The notes under the pieces: model-generated
Database searches by the model: none
What the model was told of the DNA's origin: nothing
Seen by the model: only the letters and a program-made list of their open reading frames with translations
From: DATDPM01 sp041498815
GTDB lineage: Bacteria > Pseudomonadota > Alphaproteobacteria > DATDPM01
Assembly (NCBI GenBank): GCA_041498815.1
Contig: JBGQJC010000040.1
Location: 1 to 23,226, forward strand
Length of the DNA stretch: 23,226 bases
Reading direction: 5' to 3'
Translations under genes and position numbers: made by a program
Part shown: positions 1-5,552 of the stretch, in pieces
Layout of the letters: every line of letters begins with the position of its first letter
Numbering within the stretch: position 1 is the first letter of the stretch

Positions 1-185
1 GCTTGGCGCCACAGCCGGTGGACGCCGAACGACATGAGGTCGTTCATCAAGTCGTAATGGGGCGCCACGCCGTCGAAGACCGCGCGCACGAGCGAAGATT
101 TTTCGCCTGCCGGGACCCGGCGGAAGCCGAAATCGGCGGTGTGCTCAGCCCCGGTTTGCCGCGCTTTTCGAGCATCCGGTTCCAT
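1..185 (-). CDS. ubiE: Demethylmenaquinone/ubiquinone C-methyltransferase UbiE, N-terminal part
   Basis: Only the first 61 codons lie in the window; the rest runs off the left edge. The reading frame opens with ATG at 185-183 and gives MEPDARKARQTGAEHTADFG, then FRRVPAGEKSSLVRAVFDG and VAPHYDLMNDLMSFGVHRLW. The block FD-VA--YD-MND-MS-G-HR-W is the typical UbiE/COQ5 N-terminus just ahead of the SAM-binding motif I. The family is a SAM-dependent C-methyltransferase of ubiquinone (and menaquinone) synthesis, cytosolic or membrane-associated. It is divergent from mutM with 46 nt between start codons, an arrangement common in Alphaproteobacteria. No good Shine-Dalgarno is visible before the ATG. 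The identification rests on the N-terminus only, but that block is distinctive. Confidence 0.9.
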   Translation of the reverse strand, partial: MEPDARKARQTGAEHTADFGFRRVPAGEKSSLVRAVFDGVAPHYDLMNDLMSFGVHRLWRQ

Positions 186-195
186 AGAGCGAGGA

Positions 196-221
196 TAGCG
201 CAGGGCGCCGCGACTGCGCTA
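196..221. promoter_or_regulatory. Inverted repeat in the ubiE-mutM divergent spacer
   Basis: TAGCGCA at 196-202 is matched exactly by its reverse complement TGCGCTA at 215-221, separated by 12 nt. The pair fills most of the 46-nt space between the two divergent start codons, where an operator for shared control could sit. No known factor is recognised and chance is not excluded. Confidence 0.3.
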
Positions 222-231
222 CCGTGGCCCC

Positions 232-1071
232 ATGCCGGAATTGCCGGAAGTGGAAACGGTACGCCGCGCGCTAGCCAACCGGCTCGTGGGCCGGCGCATC
301 GTGAGCGTCACGGCGCGCAGGGCGGACCTCAGAAAACCGCTTCCGCGCGATCTTACGCCGCGCCTTACCGGCCGAAAGATCGTCAGTATAGAGCGCCGTG
401 CCAAATATCTGCTGATCGCGCTCGACGATGGGTCGGTTTTGATCGCCCATCTCGGAATGTCGGGGCGATTGCTCTTGTTCCGCGACGGGCCGAAGCCAGG
501 CCCGCATGATCACGTGATCCTCAAGGCCGACGACGGAAGCCTCGTCTATTTCAACGATGCGCGCCGCTTCGGGCTTCTGACGCTCACCGTTAAAGAGCGG
601 CTTTCCCGGCATCCGTTATTGAGGAACCTGGGTCTCGAGCCGCTCGGCTGCGGGTTCGACGGGGCCGCGTTGGGAAAAGCGCTCTCGGGCCGCAAGACTT
701 CGATCAAAGCCGCGCTGATGGACCAGCGCATCGTCGCGGGCCTGGGTAACATCTATGCCAGCGAGGCCTTGTTCCAAGCCGGGATCTCGCCCAAGCGGCG
801 CGCCGGCTCGCTCGGCCGGGAGCGTCTGGCCAAGCTCTCGGACGCGATCAAGGACGTCCTCATGCGCGCGATCAAGGCGGGCGGGGCAACCCTGCGCGAT
901 CATCGCCAGCCCGACGGCGAGTTGGGCTATTTTCAGCACGATTTCGCGGTTTACGGGCGCACCGGAAAACCCTGCCCGGGCTGTGACTGCGACGTTACGG
1001 CGACCGGGGGAATCAGCCGCCTGGTGCAGGGCAGCCGCGCCACTTTTTATTGCCCGCGCCGCCAGCGCTGA
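232..1071 (+). CDS. mutM: Formamidopyrimidine-DNA glycosylase (Fpg/MutM)
   Basis: The enzyme excises 8-oxoguanine and formamidopyrimidines and cleaves the abasic site by beta,delta-elimination in base-excision repair. At 279 aa it has the family length. The N-terminus MPELPEVETVRRAL supplies the catalytic Pro2, Glu3 and Glu6 (numbered with Met1), and Lys58 in RRAKYLL is the conserved phosphate-binding lysine. LMDQRIVAGLGNIYASEALF is the helix-two-turn-helix core. The C-terminal zinc finger is unusual: Cys248, Cys251 and Cys274 are in place, but the position of the usual fourth ligand (CPxCQ) is Arg277 (CPRRQR), and an extra Cys253 sits in CPGCDCD within a finger about five residues longer than usual. 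No strong ribosome binding site is seen before the ATG, but the MPELPEVE start leaves no doubt. Confidence 0.97.
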   Translation: MPELPEVETVRRALANRLVGRRIVSVTARRADLRKPLPRDLTPRLTGRKIVSIERRAKYLLIALDDGSVLIAHLGMSGRLLLFRDGPKPGPHDHVILKADDGSLVYFNDARRFGLLTLTVKERLSRHPLLRNLGLEPLGCGFDGAALGKALSGRKTSIKAALMDQRIVAGLGNIYASEALFQAGISPKRRAGSLGRERLAKLSDAIKDVLMRAIKAGGATLRDHRQPDGELGYFQHDFAVYGRTGKPCPGCDCDVTATGGISRLVQGSRATFYCPRRQR

Positions 1072-1130
1072 GCCGGGGGATATCAGAGCCGATTGCGAAA
1101 CGCCGTTGCCGTTGTGTTAGGTTCAGGCCG

Positions 1131-1550
1131 ATGACCGCATCGAAATGCAGGGGCATTCTTTTGGCCGGTATGGCCGCCGCGGCGCTTTTTATCGCCGCTC
1201 CGGCGGCCTCGGCAGCCGGCAACGATCAAGACGGCCGCTTTGTCGCCGGGTTCGAGGACCTACCCCTGATGCCGGGGCTGACCCAAGTCACCGATGCCGG
1301 GATCATGTTCGACACGCCTTCGGGGCGCATCGTCGAGGCCTATGCCAACGGCAAGGTTCCGGCGAAGGATGTGGCCGCTTTTTACGCGCGCACCTTGCCT
1401 CATCTCGGCTGGAAAAAACTTTCCGATTACCGTTATCGCCGCGAGGGCGAGGTTCTCGATCTCGAAATCGGCAAGGGCGGCACCGGCGAAGACGGCCGCA
1501 CCACGGTGCGCTTCTATCTGGCGCCCAACGAATCCGCGTCGCCCAATTGA
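1131..1550 (+). CDS. Small exported protein of unknown function
   Basis: This is a 139-aa protein whose first 28 residues (basic start, hydrophobic run LLAGMAAAALFIAAP, then ASA before Ala29) form a clear Sec signal peptide, so the mature protein of about 111 aa should be periplasmic. The mature part contains FEDLPLMPGL, a FDTPSGRIVEAYANG block, and AFYARTLPHLGWKK followed by charged beta-like segments ending in TTVRFYLAP. The pattern of FYxxTLPxLGW followed by a strand with YRREGEVL suggests a small compact fold, but I do not recognise a named family. The start was placed at ATG 1131 because the signal peptide begins there; an in-frame upstream ATG at 1050 would overlap the end of mutM and spoil the signal. 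It lies 59 nt after mutM in the same direction. Confidence 0.75.
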   Translation: MTASKCRGILLAGMAAAALFIAAPAASAAGNDQDGRFVAGFEDLPLMPGLTQVTDAGIMFDTPSGRIVEAYANGKVPAKDVAAFYARTLPHLGWKKLSDYRYRREGEVLDLEIGKGGTGEDGRTTVRFYLAPNESASPN

Positions 1551-1590
1551 CCGCCTCCACGGCGTCTTCAAGCCGCTTCCAGGCTTCGTC

Positions 1591-1619
1591 TTGACGGGTT
1601 CGGGGCCCAGGGTTATAAA
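1591..1619 (+). promoter_or_regulatory. Sigma-70-type promoter for rpsT
   Basis: TTGACG at 1591-1596 and TATAAA at 1614-1619 are separated by exactly 17 nt, so both hexamers match the consensus in five of six positions at optimal spacing. Initiation would be expected near 1626, giving a leader of roughly 33 nt ahead of the rpsT ATG at 1659. It is the best -35/-10 pair I found in the window. Confidence 0.7.
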
Positions 1620-1658
1620 CCCGGCCCCACTTGCACTTCATCCTCCGAGGCTCATTCC

Positions 1659-1922
1659 ATGGCGAATATCCGATCCGCGAAGAAGCGGACCCGCCAGACC
1701 GTGCGGCGCACGGCCGTTAACCGTGTGCGGGAGTCGCAATTGCGCACGTATTTGCGCAAGGTCGAAGAAGCGATCGCCGCCGGCAACAAAACCGCGGCGA
1801 CGGCCGCATTTCGCGCCGCCCAGCCAGAGCTGATGCGCGGGGCGCACAGAAAAATTCTTCATCGCAACGCGGTCGCACGCAAACTTTCGCGCCTGTCGGT
1901 GCGCATCAAGAAACTCTCGTAA
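1659..1922 (+). CDS. rpsT: 30S ribosomal protein S20
   Basis: S20 is a primary 16S rRNA-binding protein of the small subunit. The 87-aa product begins MANIRSAKKRTRQTVRRTAV, the standard S20 start (MANxxSAKKRxRQ), and continues with NRVRESQLRTYLRKVEEAI, NKTAATAAFRAAQPELMR and the conserved KILHRNAVARKLSRLS segment. It is very basic and all-helical, with the usual length. A GAGG at about 1646-1649 is a plausible ribosome binding site. It is likely transcribed alone from the promoter at 1591-1619. An rpsT close to dnaA is common in Alphaproteobacteria. Confidence 0.97.
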   Translation: MANIRSAKKRTRQTVRRTAVNRVRESQLRTYLRKVEEAIAAGNKTAATAAFRAAQPELMRGAHRKILHRNAVARKLSRLSVRIKKLS

Positions 1923-1940
1923 TAATTCGCGCGTTTGCGC

Positions 1941-2010
1941 CGGAACTCGGTTCCGTCGCCGCATGTGCTCCTCCATCACGCAGCGTTTTGTGTGGAGGCT
2001 TTGAACATGC
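1941..2010 (+). terminator. Stem-loops downstream of rpsT
   Basis: CGGAAC-TCG-GTTCCG (1941-1955) is a perfect 6-bp stem 18 nt after the rpsT stop. Next comes a longer interrupted hairpin: GCATGT (1961-1966) with ACATGC (2005-2010), and inside it CCTCCA (1970-1975) with TGGAGG (1993-1998) plus CAC/GTG. Neither is followed by a proper T tract, so a terminator role is only suggested by position; the longer one could instead be a small RNA or a processing site. Confidence 0.35.
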
Positions 2011-2100
2011 ACAAGAAAAGCCGCACACCGCATTGATTGCGCATGCAATGGCGCGGCGCACACGCCGTGACACTTTCTTTGCGTTCATGAGTCAATCATG

Positions 2101-2129
2101 TTGCCAGGCACCGCCCCGGTGAGTAGAGT
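2101..2129 (+). promoter_or_regulatory. Candidate promoter for the rhodanese-dnaA transcript
   Basis: TTGCCA at 2101-2106 (five of six consensus bases) and TAGAGT at 2124-2129 (four of six) are 17 nt apart. Initiation near 2136 would give a leader of about 230 nt that carries the three stem-loops at 2177-2347. The -10 match is weak, so this is a guess from spacing. Confidence 0.3.
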
Positions 2130-2176
2130 CGCGGGGCGAGGGCGGCGAAGGTTTACAGTCAATCAAAAAACGCATC

Positions 2177-2200
2177 ACCGAAAATCTTCGGATTTTCGGT
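2177..2200 (+). other. Perfect 10-bp stem with UUCG tetraloop
   Basis: ACCGAAAATC (2177-2186) pairs completely with GATTTTCGGT (2191-2200), closing a TTCG loop. C(UUCG)G is an exceptionally stable RNA tetraloop. The stem is AT-rich against a GC-rich genome, and no T tract follows, so it does not look like a standard terminator. It is the first of three stem-loops in the presumed leader of the rhodanese-dnaA transcript. Confidence 0.6.
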
Positions 2201-2208
2201 TGGTAGTG

Positions 2209-2227
2209 TTCGGACGAAAAGTCCGAA
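2209..2227 (+). other. Perfect 7-bp stem-loop
   Basis: TTCGGAC (2209-2215) pairs with GTCCGAA (2221-2227) around a GAAAA loop. It begins 8 nt after the previous hairpin, so the two form a tandem pair on the same presumed transcript. Confidence 0.5.
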
Positions 2228-2290
2228 TAGATCTTCCGGTTTCTCGCGCGAAGTCGGGAAAGATTCGGGCGTCGTGACGATGCGAAGCGT

Positions 2291-2347
2291 GTTTGGTTTT
2301 TTGGGGAACACGAATCGCCTTCGAGTATCGCGGCGCGAAAACCAAAC
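2291..2347 (+). other. 10-bp long-range stem just upstream of the rhodanese start
   Basis: GTTTGGTTTT (2291-2300) is the exact reverse complement of AAAACCAAAC (2338-2347). The arms enclose 37 nt and end 17 nt before the GTG start at 2365, close enough that the structure could touch the ribosome landing site. The loop region contains GAATCGC/GTATCGCGGC segments with no further obvious pairing. Confidence 0.45.
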
Positions 2348-2364
2348 CTGACGGGAGCCGGGGC

Positions 2365-2790
2365 GTGACAGGGGGGCAATACGCCGGCGAACTCTCTCCC
2401 AAACAAGCTTGGGAGTTGTTGGCTGGCGATCCGAAAGCGATGCTGGTCGATTGCCGCACACTTCCGGAATGGATGTTCGTCGGCGTGCCCGATCTGCGGC
2501 CGCTCGGCAAGAAGCCCATCTTCACGGCCTGGCAGATTTTCCCCGCCATGCAGCCTAATCCGGCCTTTGCCGAGCAGGTGAAGGCGGGAGGCGCCAAGGA
2601 GGATACCCCGCTCTTGTTCATCTGCCGCTCGGGAAACCGCTCGAAGGCCGCGGCTATCGCTTTGACCGCGCTCGGGTTTTCCCGCTGCTACAACGTCGCC
2701 GAGGGATTCGAGGGCCCGGCAGACCCGGCCGGCCACCGTGGCGCCATCGGCGGCTGGAAAAACGCCAATCTGCCTTGGACCCAGGAATAA
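2365..2790 (+). CDS. Single-domain rhodanese-like protein
   Basis: The 141-aa product is a single rhodanese domain: LSPKQAWELLAGDPKAMLVD with CRTLPEW (the CH2A-like strand), then the active-site loop CRSGNRS at residues 87-93, with Cys87 as the predicted persulfide-carrying residue, and a C-terminal YNVAEGFEGPAD-PAGHRG--GGWK block. Rhodaneses transfer sulfane sulfur; the acceptor is unknown. There is no signal peptide, so it should be cytosolic. I chose GTG 2365 because GGGAG at 2352-2356 precedes it at a good distance and the domain begins just after; an in-frame TTG at 2293 would place the start inside the upstream stem-loop. The stop lies 2 nt before the dnaA ATG, which strongly suggests co-transcription and coupled translation. 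Confidence 0.85.
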   Translation: MTGGQYAGELSPKQAWELLAGDPKAMLVDCRTLPEWMFVGVPDLRPLGKKPIFTAWQIFPAMQPNPAFAEQVKAGGAKEDTPLLFICRSGNRSKAAAIALTALGFSRCYNVAEGFEGPADPAGHRGAIGGWKNANLPWTQE

Positions 2791-2792
2791 GA

Positions 2793-4190
2793 ATGACGTT
2801 TTCCGATAAACAAGCGGGCCTCGGGGCGGAATGGGCGCGGGTACGCGGGCAGCTTCGCCAGGAATTCGGCGAAGACGCCTTCAGGAGCTGGCTCAAGCCC
2901 CTGACCTTTGCCGGCGCCTCCGAAGGCCAAATCCGGATCTCGGCGCCGACCCGCTTCTTGAGGGACTGGATCGCCGCCCATTACCTGGAGCGCATCCACA
3001 CCCTGTGGCGCGAGGAGAACCCCGGCATCCGGGCGGTCGTGATCGAGGTGGACGTGGCGCGGGCCCGCAGCGTCGGGGAAGGGGGGCACGCCTCGGCGCC
3101 GGTTGCGGCCGCGGCCGAGCCGCAAGGACCGCGCCGCGCGGCCGCCGGCGACGGGACGGAAGAGGACCTCGGCGCGCAGCTCGATCCGCGATTCACGTTC
3201 TCGAATTTCGTCGTCGGCAAGCCGAACGAACTTGCCTTTGCCGCCGCGCGGCGGGTGGCCGACAGCGAGACGGTTTCGTTCAATCCGCTGTTCCTCTATG
3301 GCGGCACGGGGCTCGGCAAGACCCACCTCATGCATGCGGTCGCTTGGCACATCCGCGAGCGCGAGCCCAAGCGGCGCGTCTTTTATATGTCGGCCGAGAA
3401 GTTCATGTACCGCTTCATCCGGGCGCTCCGCTTCAAGGACACCATGGCCTTCAAGGAGCAGTTCCGCTCGGTGGATGTCCTCATGATCGATGACATCCAA
3501 TTCATCAGCGGTAAGGAAACGACCCAGGAAGAATTCTTCCATACCTTCAACGCCCTGGTGGACCAGAATCACCAGATCGTCATTTCCGCCGATAAGTCGC
3601 CGGTCGATCTGGAGCAGCTCGAGGAACGGCTGCGCTCGCGGCTTGGCTGGGGGTTGGTGGCCGACATCCATCCCACAACCTATGAGCTTCGCCTCGGCAT
3701 CCTCCAATCCAAGGCCGAGCAGATGCGCGCCGACATCCCGCCCAAGGTCCTGGAATTCCTGGCCCACAAGATCACCTCCAACGTGCGCGAGCTGGAAGGG
3801 GCGCTGAACCGCATCGTCGCCCATGTGCAGCTTGTCGGCCGTCCGGTGACGCTCGAGACCGCCCAGGAAGTGCTGCACGACATTTTGCGCGCCTCCGACC
3901 GGCGCGTGACCATCGAGGAAATCCAAAAACGGGTCGCCGAACACTTCCGCATCCGCACCTCCGACATGCACTCCGCCCGGCGCGCGCGCGCGGTGGCCCG
4001 GCCGCGCCAGGTCGCCATGTATCTTTCCAAGCAACTCACCTCGCGTTCGCTGCCCGAGATCGGGCGAAAATTCGGCGGGCGCGACCACACGACCGTCATG
4101 TATGCGGTCCAGAAGATCGAGGAACTCAGGGCCACCGACAGCGGTTTGGCCGAAGACATCGACCTTTTGCGCCGCATGCTGGAGGGCTAA
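2793..4190 (+). CDS. dnaA: Chromosomal replication initiator DnaA
   Basis: DnaA is the AAA+ initiator that binds DnaA boxes at oriC, melts the origin and helps load DnaB. The 465-aa product has domain I (residues 1-85, with FRSWLKPL), a short Ala/Pro/Gly-rich linker (about 90-130), the AAA+ domain from FTFSNFVVGKPNELA with Walker A GGTGLGKTH (170-178), Walker B VLMIDDIQFI and an arginine-rich sensor region, and domain IV ending in the DnaA signature GRDHTTVMYAVQKI. The ATG at 2793 is preceded by AGGA at 2783-2786; an in-frame TTG at 2775 would overlap the rhodanese gene and adds no family sequence. The stop codon lies inside a small hairpin (4184-4199). It follows the rhodanese gene by 2 nt. 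Confidence 0.98.
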   Translation: MTFSDKQAGLGAEWARVRGQLRQEFGEDAFRSWLKPLTFAGASEGQIRISAPTRFLRDWIAAHYLERIHTLWREENPGIRAVVIEVDVARARSVGEGGHASAPVAAAAEPQGPRRAAAGDGTEEDLGAQLDPRFTFSNFVVGKPNELAFAAARRVADSETVSFNPLFLYGGTGLGKTHLMHAVAWHIREREPKRRVFYMSAEKFMYRFIRALRFKDTMAFKEQFRSVDVLMIDDIQFISGKETTQEEFFHTFNALVDQNHQIVISADKSPVDLEQLEERLRSRLGWGLVADIHPTTYELRLGILQSKAEQMRADIPPKVLEFLAHKITSNVRELEGALNRIVAHVQLVGRPVTLETAQEVLHDILRASDRRVTIEEIQKRVAEHFRIRTSDMHSARRARAVARPRQVAMYLSKQLTSRSLPEIGRKFGGRDHTTVMYAVQKIEELRATDSGLAEDIDLLRRMLEG

Positions 4191-4225
4191 CGGTAGCCCC
4201 TAAAAGGGGCCCCTCGCAGAGCCCC
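4184..4225 (+). terminator. Overlapping GC-rich hairpins at the dnaA stop
   Basis: GGGCTA-ACGG-TAGCCC (4184-4199) spans the dnaA stop codon. GCCCC (4196-4200) pairs with GGGGC (4206-4210) around TAAAA, and the same GGGGC can alternatively pair with GCCCC at 4221-4225. These share bases and cannot all form at once. No T tract follows, so termination is uncertain, but the density of GC stems right at the stop suggests a transcript end or a pause. Confidence 0.4.
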
Positions 4226-4310
4226 CGATTTAAGCCCGGATTCCCCCGCATTTTGAGCCACTTCCAGGGCCGGTTTTCCGGGCGAAAAAACTTCTGATTT
4301 CAAACGCTTC

Positions 4311-4319
4311 TGCTATAAT
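4311..4319 (+). promoter_or_regulatory. Extended -10 promoter for dnaN-recF-gyrB
   Basis: TGCTATAAT at 4311-4319 is a perfect extended -10 (TGn plus TATAAT). Upstream, TTCTGA at 4292-4297 is only a poor -35, which is acceptable for an extended -10 promoter. Initiation near 4326 would give a leader of about 108 nt before the dnaN ATG at 4434. The AT-rich stretch 4285-4320 stands out from its GC-rich surroundings. Confidence 0.65.
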
Positions 4320-4341
4320 GCGCGGGCCGGTTCCGGGGGCT

Positions 4342-4415
4342 GTTTTGGCCGCCGCCGGCGGGGCCATTGACCGGGCCCTCGAGCGGGGCCAAAACCGGCC
4401 CTAAAAGGCCGTTTT
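4342..4415 (+). promoter_or_regulatory. Candidate attenuator in the dnaN leader
   Basis: Two mutually exclusive pairings are visible. GTTTTGGCC (4342-4350) is the exact complement of GGCCAAAAC (4387-4395). Alternatively AAAAC (4391-4395) with GTTTT (4411-4415) and GGCC (4397-4400) with GGCC (4407-4410) make a 9-bp stem with one bulged C (4396), closing a CTAAAA loop. Both use bases 4391-4395. The second stem ends in four T's 18 nt before the start codon, a weak intrinsic-terminator shape. The layout is that of an antiterminator/terminator pair, but the short T run makes termination uncertain. Confidence 0.4.
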
Positions 4416-4433
4416 GCAGCCGCACAGAAGCGC

Positions 4434-5552
4434 ATGAAATTCACCATCGAACGCGAAGCCCTGCTCAAGGCGCTGGGCCACGCCCAAAGCGTGGTCGAAC
4501 GGCGCACCACGATACCGATCCTCGCCAATGTCCTGCTTTCGGCCGAGGGATCGGCGGTATCGCTGACCGCGACCGACATGGACATCGCGATCGTGGAAAA
4601 GGTGCCGGCGAAGGTGCAGACGAAGGGCGCCACCACCGCGCCCGCCCACACCCTTTACGAGATCATGCGCAAATTGCCCGAGGGCGCCGAGGTGGAGGTG
4701 ACGCTGGGCGAGGACGGCGGGAGGTTCGCGATCAAATCCGGGCGCTCGCGCTTTACGCTGGCGGCGCTCCCCACCCAAGACTTCCCGACCATGACCGGGG
4801 GCGATCTGCCCCATCGCTTCGCGCTGCCGGCCGGGGAGCTTCGCACGCTCATCGACCACTCCAGCTTCGCCATCTCGACGGAAGAGACGCGCTATTACTT
4901 GAACGGCATCTATCTCCACGTCGCGGACTCGGGCGGCGTGCCCATGCTGCGGGCGGTGGCGACCGACGGCCACCGCTTGGCCAGGGTCGAGATGGCGCGG
5001 CCCCAGGGCGCCTCGGGGATGCCGGGTGTGATCGTGCCGCGCAAGACGGTCCAGGAGCTTCGCCGGCTGCTGGAGGACACCGATGCCGAGGTCACGGTCG
5101 CCTTGTCCGACACCAAGATCCGTTTCGCCTTCGACGACGTGGAGCTGACCTCGAAGCTGATCGACGGCACTTTCCCGGATTATCAGCGGGTCATTCCCGA
5201 GGCCAACGACAAGATCATGGACGTGGATTGCCGCGCCTTCGCCGAGGCCGTGGACCGGGTCTCGACCATCTCCACCGAAAAGTCGCGCGCGGTGAAGGTG
5301 GAACTCAAGACCGGCACGCTCATGCTGTCCGCGACCAGCCCGGAGAACGGGAGCGCCACCGAGGAAATCGAGGTGAAATACACCGGGAGCGCGATCGAGA
5401 TCGGCTTCAATTCGCGCTACCTCCTCGACATCACCCGGCAGATCGCGGGCGAAACGGCCCGCTTCGCCATGGCCGACGCGGCTTCCCCCACGGTGGTGCG
5501 GGATGTGGCCGACGCCAGCGCTCTCTATGTCTTGATGCCGATGCGGGTGTGA
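4434..5552 (+). CDS. dnaN: DNA polymerase III beta sliding clamp
   Basis: DnaN forms the dimeric ring that tethers DNA polymerases to the template. The 372-aa length is typical. The N-terminus MKFTIEREALLKALGHAQSV is standard, followed by VERRTTIPILANVLLSA, the RSRFTLAALPTQDFP segment ahead of the second clamp domain, FAISTEETRYYLNGIYLH, ATDGHRLA, the IDGTFPDYQRVIP hinge before domain III, and a terminal YVLMPMRV that replaces the usual MPMRL. The three clamp domains are complete. It follows dnaA by 243 nt and has its own promoter; the stop codon overlaps the proposed GTG start of recF by 4 nt. Confidence 0.98.
   Translation: MKFTIEREALLKALGHAQSVVERRTTIPILANVLLSAEGSAVSLTATDMDIAIVEKVPAKVQTKGATTAPAHTLYEIMRKLPEGAEVEVTLGEDGGRFAIKSGRSRFTLAALPTQDFPTMTGGDLPHRFALPAGELRTLIDHSSFAISTEETRYYLNGIYLHVADSGGVPMLRAVATDGHRLARVEMARPQGASGMPGVIVPRKTVQELRRLLEDTDAEVTVALSDTKIRFAFDDVELTSKLIDGTFPDYQRVIPEANDKIMDVDCRAFAEAVDRVSTISTEKSRAVKVELKTGTLMLSATSPENGSATEEIEVKYTGSAIEIGFNSRYLLDITRQIAGETARFAMADAASPTVVRDVADASALYVLMPMRV

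Larger units (their letters stand above)
1923..2364. other. 442-nt gene-free spacer with several stem-loops
   Basis: I find no convincing coding region here. Minus-strand open frames across it are antisense to rpsT or the rhodanese gene and lack family signal. It holds two stem-loops shortly after rpsT, a weak promoter-like pair at 2101-2129, and three perfect stem-loops in the 200 nt before the rhodanese start. No DnaA box (TTATNCACA) was seen on either strand, so there is no support for an origin of replication here. Confidence 0.6.

Noticed and set aside
1923..2364. Origin of replication next to dnaA
   Set aside because: No TTATNCACA-type DnaA boxes, no clustered repeats and no AT-rich unwinding region were seen on either strand, and many alphaproteobacterial origins lie elsewhere.
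2293..2364. TTG start that would lengthen the rhodanese protein by 24 residues
   Set aside because: It lies inside one arm of a stem-loop, has no ribosome binding site, and adds sequence outside the rhodanese domain; GTG 2365 with GGGAG fits better.
2092..2736. Minus-strand open frame across the spacer and rhodanese gene
   Set aside because: It is antisense to the rhodanese coding region with no recognisable motif; long antisense frames are expected at this GC content.
2688..4088. 466-aa minus-strand open frame antisense to dnaA
   Set aside because: The plus-strand frame is unmistakably DnaA; the antisense frame has no motif and arises from high-GC codon bias.
4367..5548. Long N-terminal extension of RecF covering all of dnaN
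   Set aside because: The open frame continues upstream through dnaN only because of GC-biased codons; RecF similarity begins after the dnaN stop.
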